DNA of 64,000 nt from Plantago major (GCA_026545765.1 CM048841.1:93267352-93331351), one strand, 5' to 3'; positions 35,384-48,671 are shown, counted from the stretch's first letter. The notes: a model not told the origin generated them from the letters alone. Program-made: numbers and translations.

Positions 35384-35679
35384 TGAATAATTAGATAATA
35401 ACCTGACACGTTTGAATTCATTAGATCGAGGTCTTTCATTTACGATAATAAATCAATTTCACAATAATTCAATCAATTGCTACGTAATATCAGTGATATT
35501 AGCTCCATCGATTGTTACGCAGCATTACATAATATAAGTTACATCACTTCAATTTTACCATAATGTTTGGTTTCATATATATATCAACTAATGATTACTA
35601 CTAGTTATACAAGTTTAGAGACAAACGGATGAAACTCCTCATTCTCATGCACGATCCTCCTCATCACTTGTGACGCTCC

Positions 35680-36065
35680 CTACCACGTAACTTGCATTCC
35701 AACAGATCTACATCCTCCTCCCAATACACCATGCACATGTTCCAAGCGTAATGCACTCGATAGGCCCCAAACCCGCCTCTCCCTCCATTTGAGGTATGCC
35801 ATGGACGGTGCTTCCTCACCGTGATGAATCCATACATGATACTCAGGCATGAATCCGTAACGTCGCAAGTGCTCGAATACTGCTGTAGGCGTCATAAATT
35901 GCTTGTTTCTGCAGGTTTCCAATGTGCAAGGACACTTTATCAACCCCCAGTTGCACAAACCGAACGTCCCATGGCAAACGAGATGAAACATTTAACCCCT
36001 TCTACAAAACTAGAAACTCATTTATCATGCGATTTATCGTACAACCATGAACGGTCGGAATTCAT
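35680..36065 (-). pseudogene. second transposase-associated domain copy
   Basis: The minus frame from 36065 reads MNSDRSWLYDKSHDK, hits a stop, then FVEGVKCFISFAMG, GLIKCPCTLETCRNK, VFEHLRRYGFMPEYHVWIHH and GEEAPSMAY. It is a diverged duplicate of the 35383 block with stops and a frameshift. Two such domains in tandem are unusual and point to an internal duplication or unequal exchange in the element. Confidence 0.7.
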
Positions 36066-36555
36066 TGTATACTTTATTTTTAACCTGACACGTTCCAATT
36101 TATTAGATCGTATTTAATTTATTAGATCGATTCCAATTCGGATAAGAAGATTGTGGAGGTTAATTGTTAATTATTATATGTTTATTATAAATTAATTATT
36201 AATTAGGTGTTCAATATGTTACAAAATTGGGCATATATTTTAACCATTTCAACCTCTTAGTACATATATTATATACTTAACATACATATCAAATTAACTA
36301 ATTACTCTATACATATCAAATTACTACATATATTCATATCAAATTACATACTTAACATACAAATTTATCAAATCAAAACTACATACTTCTATACTTAACA
36401 AACATATCAAATTAACTGAACTAACTATATATACTTAACACACAAATCAAACTAACTACATACATTCATACATACCAAACTTAACATACTACATACATTC
36501 ATATCATACTACATACCTAACATATACATATCATTAACTAAACTAACTATCAAAT

Positions 36556-36558
<3 letters not shown>

Positions 36559-36612
<54 letters not shown>
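36559..36612. repeat. (AT)n microsatellite
   Basis: About 27 AT units lie within a long AT-rich stretch (36180-36860). That stretch is made of short repeats of ACATATCAAATTAACTAAAC and ATACTTAACA words. It has no coding content. Confidence 0.95.
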
Positions 36613-36614
<2 letters not shown>

Positions 36615-37831
36615 AATTGAACAAATTACATATAATTAATCAAATTAACTAAACTAACTATATATACTTAACACACAAATCAAACTAACTACATACATTC
36701 ATATCATACTACATACCTAACATATATACATATCATTAACTAAACTAACTAATCAAATTACATATATATATATATATCAAATTGAACAAATTACATATCA
36801 AATTACATATAATTAATCAAATTAACTAAACTAACTACTACATACTTATCATATATACATATAATTGCTCAAATTAATCAAAATAAACAAAATCCCCAAA
36901 TTTTTAAAAACTAGGGTTTTAGCCAAAATACCTTGATTAATCGGTAGAAATCTGAAATTGATCGAAGAATCAAACTCCTTGTCCCACGAGCTTCGATTAG
37001 GCACCAAGATTGGCCGGAATAACGAAGAATTCACCGGAATCGAAGAGAGGAGAAGAAGAGAAAGAGGAAGAAAAATGAAGAACTGATTCCAGTTCTGCGT
37101 GCTCTGTCCGATATTTTTCCGGCCGACACGTATCCGTCGCCCGGGCGATCCGTCGCTAGTCGGGCGGATAGATATCCGTCGCTAAGTAGCGACGGATAAT
37201 CTATCCGTCGCCATTTTTTTATTTTTTTTATATTTTAATTAAAAATATTAACGACGGATAAAATTATCCGTCGTTAATAATTTCATTTTTTTTTTTAAAG
37301 TCAAACTTGGGCGACGGATAAGAGTTATCCGTCGCCCAATTTAGCGACGGATAACTGTTATCCGTCGCCAAAAGGGGCGACGGATAGAATTCGTCGCCCC
37401 AATTAGCGATCCGTCGCTAAAGGGGCGACGGATAAAATCCGTCGCCCCATAGCGTCGTTTTTCCAGGAATTTCTTGTAGTGATGTATGATTGTTAAATCC
37501 GAACCACGTACGCAAATCTCGTATTGTTTCATGTGTGTGAGTTTTGAGTGTTGATCTTTCTGATTGTTTGTTTTACTGTTTCAATTACCTAACACTAAAA
37601 ATAACTCATCCACTTGCAATGACAATTAACTGAACTAATCCATCTCATACATTTATTTGCCTTGAGAAATAATTAAAGTTGCTTAATTCACACAAAGTAT
37701 AAACAAACTAGCATATAAGTTAAAAAAATTTGCACCTAAAACAATACGTATGCTAATATGGTAATGTTTTAGATGCGACAAAAAAATAGTAAAATGGGAG
37801 CTTGTTCAGGGACGAGGAGGTATAAAATCTG

Positions 37832-38012
37832 CTACATACGGTAATGCTTGCCAATGAACTTGTTATTGATCCATCTGAAGCTGTCTCTAACATATGCTTT
37901 GACCTTGCCTTATGTTGCAAACATATTGTAGGCAGCAATTCTTTTCTTTCTCTTGGTCTCGGGCTCATTTGATGTCCTAAAGGCTTCACCCTTTGTACTC
38001 GGCCCGTTAAAC
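37832..38012 (-). pseudogene. DUF3511 gene remnant
   Basis: On the minus strand one frame reads FNGPSTKGEAFRTSNEPET, KRKKRIAAYNMFAT, a stop (37910-37912), then GKVKAYVRDSFRWINNKF and IGKHYRM with a normal stop. This is the conserved C-terminal domain of the plant DUF3511 family (KRKKR-A-Y-x-x-x-x-x-EGKVK-x-x-x-R-x-SFRWIKxKF). Those are small single-exon proteins of unknown function. The in-frame TAA sits where the family has Glu or a similar residue. The usual N-terminal half is not found upstream (38013-38200). It is a truncated, stopped relic. Confidence 0.65.
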
Positions 38013-38227
38013 ATGTAGGTGTAATAGTGGTATGATTATAATAGTGGTATTTAAAAAGAAAAAAAATCACATCAATTAGTATTTGTAAGATGAGCATAAG
38101 GAACCATAAGAAGAAAGAAATGAAGTCATTTAAAGTTTTTCTTTTCTTTAGGACTAGCAGATGATATAATTAGGTGACATTATACCCGATAAATCCGGAG
38201 CTCACGGATACCCCATGTAATCGATGA

Positions 38228-38503
38228 TACTCTTTCTGTTCCTAATAACTTTATATATTTATTATTTTTAGTCGTTCTACATAAGTTAACACATTTTTAA
38301 AAAAGAAAACCATCCCCATTCAACAAATAATAAATAATCTTACTTTTAAACACAGTTTACATCCAACATTTTGTGTTTTATCATTCATTTTCAACTTTCA
38401 TTTAAAACTACGCGCACCTTTCGACAACTTTTTATGTTTTATCATTTATTTAAACTACGAGTTAATCTTAACGTATAAAGTTTTTCAGGACATACGGGGT
38501 GTA
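38228..38503. mobile_element. Stowaway-like MITE, diverged
   Basis: It begins TACTCTTTCTGTTCCTAATA and ends TTTTTCAGGACATACGGGGTGTA, a degraded CTCCCTCCGTCCC-type inverted repeat with flanking TA. The inside (AACTTTATATATTTATYATT) matches the MITE at 58887-59136, so both belong to one family. The rest of 38504-39480 shows no gene and forms the upstream region of the acyltransferase gene. Confidence 0.6.
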
Positions 38504-39898
38504 AATTTAAAGGATAAATGAGCACAATTGGAAAGTGTATACAAATTGACATTTGTACGTGAAACTTCATTTAGTGGATTTTGTATAATAATATTTGTAT
38601 ATTCATATTTTAGACGAATATCATTAACTATGATTATTGTTATAATGAATGATTTTACGCCCATCCTGCGAATCATAAGAACCATATAGTGGTGTCATGG
38701 TGGGGATCAAACATTCATGTCCGAGGATGGCTTTAAGACTAGGGTCCATTGAACAAAAACAAAATTGAATTGTTTTAGTGGGATCCACTCGCCGTGGAGC
38801 TAAATAATGAGCCGGTTCATATTTTGCGAGTGATCGATTCTCAATCCATCGTGATTAATGTTACATGTTTAGTTATAAGTATCACATGTTTAGATACGAC
38901 ATTAAAAAGATTAGTGATAATGTACGTTAAACATATAATGTTAGAAACTAAACATGATATATATAGTAAAACACGTGATGTCGTTCACGCCTCCCGGAAA
39001 TACGATGTAATTTCCAGTCCCCTTGTTGGCCAAGGCAAGAGCATTTGGATTAACACGATTTCGTTGGTCGATATTACGGTAATATGTTGGTAACATCTCA
39101 TGTCCCACGATTTTGTCCCCAAATAAGACATGAAAAGCTTTATAGTGGCCACTGCATTTAAAATTGCTACAGTACGTTTAATATCCAACCCACTTATGGA
39201 TGGAGTTTCAAAGAAGGTGTTCCTATTGGTACTTCACTTTGGGTGTTAATTACATTCAACTCAAAGTGTGTCAATGGTACGCACACCTGTTAATAAAGGT
39301 TCGTACACCATAACATTGATGTTTTTCCGCATAAACACTAATGTTAATGACGATGTTGTAATAATATTCCTCGATTAGTCCATATATAAATACGGTCCCG
39401 ATAATTATTATACACTAATAATTTAAAAATGTAAACAAAACATTCCATAATAAAGTAAAGAAAAGAAAAACCCTCACTCACTTTCACACAACACATAATA
39501 TTCTTCTTCTTCTTCGTTCTTCTTGTTCGTTTTCGATTCTGAAACAAACTGCAAAATCCACTCTGTTATTTCCCATTTGATTCCATTTCATTTCATCGCA
39601 AATTCAATTTCAGATCACGAACGAAATAACTCCTCAAAATTCCCCAAATCTAATTTCACTCCAATTTCAGATTCAGTTTCTCCGAAATTCGCTGTCACTG
39701 AATAATCTCACCTACCTTGCTTGCGTAAAATTCACACAATTCAGCAACTGTTTCGTTGGACATGAACACTAAGTTTGAAATCTTCGACTCGTTTCCTGCT
39801 TAGTTTATCGAACCGGTTACGTCGTTTTTTGTTTTTTTTTTTTTTTGTTGCTTTTCTGTTCTGCCTTTGTTTCATCTCTGTTGGCAGTTATTTGCTGA

Positions 39899-42800
39899 AT
39901 GGCTAAGCGCATTTACGAAGTTTGGAAGGGCAGCAATGTGAGATTTTCTTCATTTTCTGGCTTTTCTTTCTTTTTGTGAGTATGGAAATGATTGATTACT
40001 TGGATTGGATAATTTTTAGTTCAGTTTGGAAACTTTAGCATTCATGACTCATGAGTATTGATATTATTTGGGTGGATGCTACTGTGGAAGATTGTTAGGG
40101 TCATGATTGGATGTGAAGTTGAAGCTTTCGCCTTTTTCTGCGTAGCTATTGCATTTAGTTAGGTCAGGAAGAGTATCAACTATCAAATAGGTTTGTGCGT
40201 GTGTAATGTTTAGAATATGATGAAAAAGTGATCACTTGAGATAGCAAATGGCATCAGTTTGAGAATGTGAGTGGGTTTATGTGATCATGTCTTCGTCTTT
40301 TATGTGTTTAGTGTGAATTCTTTAGGTTAACTGGTCTTTGCGCCTTGGTTCCAACTTGTATGATGCCACACCATTGTCGTCAATCAACAGATTGGGACTT
40401 TCTTGTTATTAGTTAGCTTTAGATGGGAGATTGAGAAGTGAATTAGGGGTGACAAAAGCAGATGCTTCATTTTCTTGTTTATATGGCAAATATCTAGTAA
40501 TTGCACTCGTATTCTGTCGTCTTAGCGTATTTCAAATTTTGATACTCAGACTTACGTACTGTTTATTTTCCATATACCTGATTCAAAACAAGTTGGATTC
40601 TGAGATTAGTTTTATATCTTTCAATGATATATATGTCAGCTTTCAGTCTGTATACAATGCCATATTTATGCTACTCTTCAATGTGTTGATGGTACATAAT
40701 ATTATTGACATGTATCTTTCGCAGATATTCATTCTAAGTGGGAGGTTGATCTTTGGGCCTGATGCAAAGTCACTGCTTGTCACCTTGTTGTTAATCCTTG
40801 GCCCAGTCATTGTATTTGTTGTTCTTGTTGCAAGGCATCTTCTTCATGAGTTCCCGTCATATAACGCAGGATATGCAATTCCAGTAGTTGCTATTATCTT
40901 CACTATTTATGTTAGTTCCTAAATTTCTTTACTCTTCAGCCTTTCGTAGCTTTACATTGATGCTGTAATCTGTATAATGTTTATTGATGAATGCGTACTT
41001 CTAGATTTTCCATACTACCAATGCCTGTGATTCTTTAGAGGCCATATACTCTGATTTTCTTAAATATTTGTAGTGTCTGCCTTATTTGGATTGCCTTGTA
41101 ATCTCGGTGTGCGCGTTTTATGTTTTTTTAAAGCACTTGTAGATACTTCATTAAGGAACACAGAGCACTTTTAGATACTTCATTCAGGAACACAGAGCTG
41201 GTAAAACCTCATATTGCAGTAGTTTAAGAAAGCTAATGCCCAAAGCTTTCATTTAATCATTTCACATTCGGAATTAAGAATATTACAAGCACACAGTGCT
41301 AAAGGAAAATCCATTCTTTGCCTTGTCAGTTGTTAATATTTCTTTATATTGTAGATTTGTGAGGTCAGGTGTGGTGAATTTCCACAAATTGTAGATGTGT
41401 GAGATCAGATATAGTGAATAATGTTTGTTCTATGAACTGGTATGATGATATTGTGCTCTGATATGTTAAAGGATTCATATTCTCCTACCCAAAAGCATAC
41501 CAGAATAATGTGAGTCTTGTCTACTGTTTGCATATTGTCATAAATTGGATAAAATTTGTAATTAGGGGTGTGGAGCTTAGGCCTTAGGGGCACTGCCTGG
41601 GCAACTCCCTCACCCTAAGGTTTTGGAATTGCATTTTTCAACTTTATGTTTCCAAAAGAGAAGGGAAAAAAAGAAGAAAAACGAAAAGTTGAATAATTGT
41701 ATCTCTTTAGAGTTTCTCGAATCTCGATGTAGTAATTTGGTTCCTTTCTTCGTGCTGTCTCTGTTTGTAAAACATGAAAGAGGTCACAGGAGAAGATATT
41801 TTTTTGATTACCACTTCACCAAATTGTGCAGTGTAGGTGTACGTAGAGAGTTACTTCGATCACTTTTAGGGAAGATCAATTGTAAATTATACACTCTGGA
41901 GTCTGGACTGTTTTTTCTCTTGCCTCGCGAACTAAACTTATGGTATTGGCATGTCTTTGTGACCAGCATATAGTGTGAAATAGTTATGAATCTTCCTTTG
42001 ATAAAGAGTAAAGACCATTTCCTAAATAATTTCATGCTAAAACATTTTGGAACTGTTACCTTGCAAAATTCAGTTAAGGTGCTTGCCTTCTGATAGTTGT
42101 AGGATGTATTTTTACCAAGTAACCAGATCCTTGTTTCTCAATGCATAGAAATAATCTCCAAGTTGATGTTGTGTATCTCTGTACTTAAGTATCTATGTCA
42201 GGTGATTTTTTTTATTTGCTAAATAAATTAGTTAGATAATTTATCAAGTAGTATTACTTCTTAACTCTTGTATCAATGCCAATAGGTAGTATGTTTTTTC
42301 CGCAAAACTCGCACGGTGGCTTATTATAATTCTTGTCTTCAATAGGTGCTGGGGCTGCTGGTTATGACTTCAGCTCGAGATCCAGGAATCGTGCCTCGTA
42401 ATTCCCACCCCCCAGAAGAAGAATTTCGGCATGAGACTTCATCAGCAGAGATGGGTGGAAGACAGACGCCAAGCCTTCAACTCCCTCGGACCAAAGAAGT
42501 AATAGTTAATGGGCTGCCTGTGCGAGTCAAATATTGTGATACCTGTATGCTCTATCGTCCTCCTCGTTGTTCACACTGCTCTATATGCAACAATTGTGTG
42601 GAGCGTTTTGATCATCACTGCCCCTGGGTGGGTCAGTGCATAGGATTGGTATGATGTTCATTAGCAGATTTAATTTTTTTCCCTTAATGCATCTACTATT
42701 CTCCTTGCTCTGTCTATTTCCTTTTCTTAACAGAACATTATCATTATTCACTTTGTCATGTTGTTTTATAAACATAGCTGATTCACTGCACCTTTTCTTC

Positions 42801-43951
42801 TCTTGCAGAGGAACTATCGTTACTTCTTTTGTTTTGTTTCGTCCTCCACGCTTCTTTGCATCTATGTGTTTGCAATGTGTGCGTTGTACATCAAGATTCT
42901 GATGGATGACTATCATGGTACTGTATGGAAGGCTATGAGACAATCTCCTGCATCAGTGGCTCTGATGGTCTATTGTTTTATATCCTTATGGTTTGTCGGA
43001 GGTCTTACTGGTTTTCACCTTTATCTGATAAGCACAAATCAGGTCAGGTTTTATTCTAGTTCAGATTATATAACTTTTGTATTGCTATGCTGTATGGCTT
43101 GGCGTGCATAACATGGTACCTTGATTTTTGGTATTATTTTATAAGGATGACATGTAATGGAGCTTACATAAAAATATATGACCAAATGCGCAGTAAGTAC
43201 GGTACCTGTTACTTGAAAACAAGGGATTGATATTTGCTGTATGGGCAGTTAGTATTCGATATGGGATTACATATTCTTTTTTACTTTCCCTCGGTTCACT
43301 GCAAGTTCTAAAGCTTTTTTTACAGCCATGTGATAAGAATACGTGGCTATACGAATGAAAATATGAAATGACTGTGAAGTTCCACACATTTTAATCTCAT
43401 TTCCTTGTGTTGTAGTATAACTTCATACTTTTTTAAGTTACAGTCAAAACTTTATTGTTCTTGTGATCTTCTTTCTGCAGACAACCTATGAAAACTTCCG
43501 GTACAGAGCTGATAGCAGAATCAATGTTTATAATCGTGGCTGTCCTAATAATTTTGACGAAGTATTTTGTACAAAGATCAAGCCCTCAAGGAACAAATTT
43601 CGAGATTTTGTGCAAGAGGAGGTCCAAAGACCTCCTTTGTCCCTCACCACTCGAGAGGCTGAGGGGGAGGAGCAAGCGGATGATCGACGAGTGAAAGTGG
43701 AAGATGATTTGGACATTGGTGGGGATCTTCTAAAGATCTCACAACGTCATAATATTGAAGATATTGAAGCTGATATTCGTGGTAGAGGGAGTGATGTGCA
43801 TCGTCGTAATTCCTCTGAAGCAGATGCTGTTATAGGATCTGATAGACGGCCCCATGTTCAATCAGAAAACAGGCGCTCGAGTTGGGGTAGAAGAAGTGGT
43901 AGCTGGGAGATCGGCACAGAAGCAAGCTATGCCACTCCAAGAGAGGGGTAA
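39899..43951 (+). CDS. DHHC protein S-acyltransferase (PAT08/PAT09-like), 5 exons
   Basis: Exons are 39899-39937, 40725-40910, 42346-42648, 42809-43042 and 43481-43951, giving 410 aa. The enzyme transfers palmitoyl groups to cysteines of membrane proteins. The order is [33 protein letters not shown], two membrane segments, and [19 protein letters not shown] (DPG motif). The cysteine-rich domain follows, [18 protein letters not shown] to [21 protein letters not shown], with DHHC at about residues 164-167. Two more membrane segments come next, then the TTxE motif (TTYE, 255-258), [13 protein letters not shown], and a polar tail with [12 protein letters not shown] and [11 protein letters not shown]. 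All conserved residues are present and the length fits PAT08/PAT09. The start is the conserved MAxRxYxVWKGSN. A pyrimidine-rich 5' leader precedes it (from about 39480). It is probably intact and active at an endomembrane. Confidence 0.93.
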
Positions 43952-46900
43952 CTCAGTGGTAGTCACAATGCGCATATGATCTGGAGGTAAAGATACAGAT
44001 GGTGATCGAATCATTGTTTCTTTTATTATTTCCATAAGAGTAGTTTAGAGTAGTAAATGTCCGGTGTAATTTTGTGCAGGAAAAGGTATTTTGTCTAACA
44101 TGCTCCTTGTTGGTCTGTGTAGATTTTGTGGGTTCATTGCTTGGCATTCTTTGTAACTAACACCAGGATATATTTGGAAAATTGCTCCTTCTGATATTGC
44201 GGTTATATTGGCTGTTTCTTTTAAGTTGATTAATGTTCTTGTGGATTTCAGTTGTTGCGTCTGTTCAATAAAGTTTGAACTTTGGTGAAACAATACAACT
44301 ACCTATAAGAAAGGCTTCCTAAAATTGGATCCTGAATGAGAGCCCTTGAGCAAGAATCACTAATAGTACTAAAGTCCGGTCATTGAGTGAGAAGCGATAA
44401 TCATGTCTGGAACGGATAACTTCTGCGTGTTGGATTTGTGCATGTTTCTCAATTCACACATTGAGTAGCGATAATCGTGTCTGCAACGAGTAACTTCTGT
44501 GCCTTCAGATTATCAATGAAGTGCCATCGATGATGCGTTGTGAAGTAGAGAGTAGAGGCCGCAGACAGTTCCCATAACTCGTCATATTGGGAAAATTCCA
44601 TTGTCATGACTTACCATGAGTTTGTCCTTTACCAGGCCCAGTGCCTGATTTTGGGCCCATTAAGTACTACTCAAGTACCCAACAAGCAGAGCCCAAATAA
44701 ATAATGTGTGATGAAGCAGGTCCAAATTGAGAATTGGGTCAATTAGTAGCAGTACTAAAATTTCCAATGCAGCCCAATTTTTCATGCGAAAATTCTAGCC
44801 AAATACCAATTTCAACCATGAATTACCAAAAAATACCTAGTAAATGAATTAGATCAAACCAAACAAGAAAAGGCCAATCAAGTGAAGGAATACAGTGTTA
44901 GCAGCAGTATACTAAATTACTATGTATAGCTATAAATAACTTACGCTAAAGTGACGAGTTAGATATCGACCTACTCTACTCTTATATTTTGTAATCAGTG
45001 GTTCCACTAGTACTGTAATATATATGGAGTGCTTTCTTTTACTTTGAATTTTTCCGCCCAAAACTTTTTCATACTATTGTTCATGTCAAAACAAAAGCAT
45101 GGGATTTAGACTAGTTCGTGAGAGCTGATGAACCAAATATCCTTATGTCAAAGATTTATGATATCGCTCGTGTATCGTACAACTAATGACGAGCAACACA
45201 CACCAAGTGGTACGTAGTCCAGGAACTCGATGCAAAGAGAATCGAACCCATAACATGTTCGTTACTAGATCTCACGGCATAAGTACAGTAATAAACATCG
45301 TTAAGATGATGATGATGGTTATTCCATGGATTAACAAACTTGATTATGACTCGTGTTTGGCAACTGTCTTGTTTTGTTTGAGTCAACAGAAGCTAAATCA
45401 AATCAAATACTAATAATGTATTTAAAGTTCATCGAACATGGTTAGGGAAATTGGCATATAATCATTCTTTTGCCATCTTAAAGCAAAGCAAACCGAAAGG
45501 AAAATCGCATCATGTTGCATTCATAATTCTCACCGTCCCTGTGGATTCGTTGGATTTGGGTTTACTAATTAATTATTAGTACACATAATTTGATTTCCAA
45601 ATGGTCCATAATATATATATTTAATGATCCTTACCAAAATCAATTAAACATGCTAATTAATACTAATTAACAAGGAATATCCCAATTTTCTTGAGTCACT
45701 TATAATAATGTATGCTCAAGTAAACTGTTGAATTTTAAGTTTGAACTCTGAAGATTCCATTTTTTAACAAGACAAGAAATCGGACCGGTCAAGTTTTAAT
45801 TAATTTTGTATGTGTTGGATGACATCCTTCTTTGGTTAAGATATTTTGTGCAGAAATTAGGCAATAGTGATCAACGACTAAAATTTTCATACGACTGGGT
45901 AGATTAATTATATACCTTAATTTACAAGAGTCGAAATACTAACCACTCAGCAAGAATAGTTTGTTCTAGGAGTTGAACCCAGAACCATATGAATAAGATA
46001 GCACTCCAAAAGAGTATAATTTATAACTTACCCAACAATATCGATCTGATTAATATTTACACTGGTTCATACCCAATCAATGTGTTTTGTATGATTCATA
46101 ACTCCAAAATCTAAGAGAAATGCATAGAACCGATTTAGATAATACTAATGATTTTCGATAATTGGGTTGGGATCCTTCAACTGGCGGATGTTGATGTATA
46201 TATGCAAGGTTAAGCTATACGGATCGAGTCGGAGTACAACAATATATAGTCTTTTGATCTTGACAAGTATACTCATTGAGTTGGTGCACCGGACTACACA
46301 AGGAATAGGAATAGGTTGCATCAGTATACTGATGCAAAATCTCGTGAGAGACCGTTTAAATTTTACTTTAATTTAAAAAGAGATCGAATATGTTATTATG
46401 AAAAACATCGATGGTTTTAAGTAAAACGTCTCAATGTTGTTAAGTTTGCAATGTTGTCAAAATGCTTTTTTTTTAATTATTTACGAAAATTAAAGAAAAT
46501 ATATCAAAAAATAATAAATAAAATGAAGAAAATCATGTCAATATGAAATTCAAACTCTACACCTTCTACTTAAAAAGTGGTACGTGTGCGCACAAAATTG
46601 AAGTTAAATAAGTAACATGGCGTTGATGAAAGATAAATTGAATTGGAAGTTTTATAACACAATTCGTTTGTTATGTCACTTTAAATTTATAAAAGAGCAT
46701 ATTGTGTCACCAATAATTGTTAACTTAAATAGTAAGGGGATTGAGTTCACTTAAATAAACTATCGAATTAAAGCTTTGTGGGTGTAGAAAATGTCTATGT
46801 AAGTGTCATCTCCTAAAAAGGATTTAATAGTGCTCGACCGGATTAACCTCACTTATCGTACCCGGTGAAATTCTTTAAAACCCAAACTGATGTCCCGCAT

Positions 46901-47352
46901 AACATAAACATAATTTAATCTAAGTTTTAGGTGTTTGTTAATTAATCATGTTGTCTTTTCCTGAAAAAAAAAAAGACAGACATTCTTCTTCTAGATTTAT
47001 AGAACTCTACGACAGCAAAATCCTGTGTGAGACAAAAGACGTAAACCTTAGTCTTAAGGACTAATTAGTTTAGTGCTCCTTGTTTGGTCGCACCGAACTT
47101 AATGTCCTGACTCCGCCCAGCTTTATTGTTCCAATGAAGTCTTATTGGTTGTTTGGAATAAAGTTGAAAAATTAATTAAAAGAAAAAAATTAATTAGTTA
47201 ATATATATAAGTTATAGAAAATGGTGTTTAGGATAGAGTCAAAATTTTATAGTGTCATTATATAAGGTATGTAAGAAAGAAGTTATGTGTGTAAAAATGA
47301 AGTGATGTTTTTGATATTTTTAAAGTTATTTGATTGGTTTTAATATTGTTTG
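43952..47352. other. intergenic, no supported gene
   Basis: The first few hundred bases are the 3' UTR of the acyltransferase. The remainder is AT-rich. A degraded member of the GAGAGACG-ended MITE family lies near 46325-46465 (CTCGTGAGAGACCG ... AAAACGTCTCAATG). No coding gene, tRNA or rRNA is seen. Confidence 0.5.
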
Positions 47353-47479
47353 ATTAGTTTCAGTTTATTAGTAGATAATAGGTTCTTGTTTTCCTTCAGA
47401 CATGTGAAGGATAAGTCGCGTGCATTGAATGGGGTCCTTGGCACTACAACAAGAATCTTATAATTCTGGGAGAGGTACC

Positions 47480-48536
47480 CGAGGTAGGAACTCCAGAAAC
47501 TATGGACCTGACCATGTCCGATTTTCACGTGAGGGTGGAGGGGCTTCCGTTGGGCCGGACAACTAGGTGGGTAATGCGATCTGTGTGTTTCGGGATGTTG
47601 ATCTCAATGAAGATGGGAGTAATCCACATGTTTACCTTCGTCTTAGGGTGGGGATAAATGTGGAGAAACCAATTCCGCGGGTTACTCACATTAGATCGAG
47701 TAAGGGAGAGATGGTTCAACTGAGCTTATCATATGGGAAGCTACCAAATTTCTGTTATTTCTGTGGCATCGTGGGACATTTGCTCAAGGATTGTCCTCGT
47801 CAATATGATTTTGAAGGAGATGTTGTCCATGCTCCGCAGAAATATGGTGAGTGGCTGCGTGCAAATAATCGAAGGGGTCGGGATTGGGGGTACTTTCGCT
47901 GCGCGTTCTGCTAATTTCAACTCGACCCGTATTGATCTTCAGATTAATACAACTCAAGATAAGCAAATGTGGAAAGGATCCAACATTTTTCGAACCACTG
48001 ACCAGGCTCCAGAAACGAGTAAGACAAGATCTGACGTGCTAGATTGGCGCCATAAGAATGCTAGACATAATTCCATTTCCATGATCGACCTACAACAGTG
48101 TGTTTCTAAGGAGTTTGGTGAGGTGGTTGGTTATCGTAAGCAATCTGCACATGTTGGTGTTGTTATTAACGAGCCTGTCCAACCTGATTCCATACCGAAG
48201 AAGGCGACGTTGTGTGGAGATTGTCAGTCAGACCAGCTAGCGAAACCAGCTCACCAAGGGGCTAGCACTGCGGATCCACTAAACGCTCTTGCGTCACAGT
48301 TGACGGATGTGGGATCCTTGAAGCAATTAGTGGAGGGACCTCTGGATGAGGAGAAAGCTGAGGTTGTCAGACAACGTAATAAGATATTAGCAACTGGCAA
48401 AGATGGAGGAGAGGCGACGGTGTTGATAGTAGATAAGATTAGCCCCGGGAAGAATCTGATCGAGGTACCGGTAAAAAATTCTTTACAGGGGGGTAAGCCA
48501 AGACTATGTAAACCAAAAGTGATCAAACGTGGCTGA
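47480..48536 (+). pseudogene. LINE ORF1 remnant (DUF4283 end plus CCHC zinc knuckle)
   Basis: It begins inside the nucleic-acid-binding DUF4283 region (DFHVRVEGLPLG, WVGNAICVFRDVD). It continues through LRLRVGINVEKPI to a zinc knuckle, GKLPNFCYFCGIVGHLLKDCP (C-x2-C-x4-H-x4-C), and YGEWLRA. A frameshift near 47850-47890 moves the reading to a second frame that runs to 48536 with low-complexity sequence. The ORF1 protein normally coats the element RNA. Confidence 0.75.
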
Positions 48537-48671
48537 GACAATAAATTGTCAATCAACCCGATGGGGAAGGTGTTAGGAGGCAAACGTCAGTTTGATGATC
48601 CTATGGAAGTTTAAAAGTACCGAGTAAACGACTGGACTTGGGAGGGAGTGTAAGCAGTAGTAAGTTGGATT

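Larger units (their letters stand above)
31817..37481 (-). mobile_element. CACTA (En/Spm) transposon, 5665 bp, defective
   Basis: The left end is CACTACAAAAAAAC and the right end is ..TTTCTTGTAGTG, so the terminal inverted repeats start CACTACAA. ATG occurs immediately outside both ends (31814-31816 and 37482-37484), a 3-bp target duplication as expected for CACTA elements. Both subterminal regions (about 31840-32110 and 37130-37450) are packed with GCGACGGATA/TATCCGTCGC repeats in both orientations, the kind of array bound by a TNPA-type protein. The inside holds remnants of the two usual genes, all on the minus strand. The transposase catalytic domain is missing, so the element could move only with help from another copy. 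Confidence 0.93.
31522..37583 (+). mobile_element. probable solo LTR split by the CACTA element
   Basis: Removing the CACTA element joins 31522-31816 to 37485-37583 into about 395 bp. It starts TGTTAAGTCATTAAC and holds a TATA-like AGTATAAAACCC (31638). It continues through CTCCGTGGATG/TATGATTG to ATCCGAACCACGTACG and a pyrimidine-rich end. This order is typical of Ty1-copia LTRs. The right edge and target duplication (GTACC versus TTACC?) are uncertain, and no internal retroelement genes are present. Confidence 0.4.

Noticed and set aside
40431..40922. 163-residue reading through intron 1 into exon 2 of the acyltransferase
   Set aside because: The upstream part is intron sequence. The conserved [13 protein letters not shown] start lies in a separate exon at 39899.
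41623..41973. 116-residue open stretch
   Set aside because: It lies inside intron 2 of the acyltransferase and is low-complexity with no motif.
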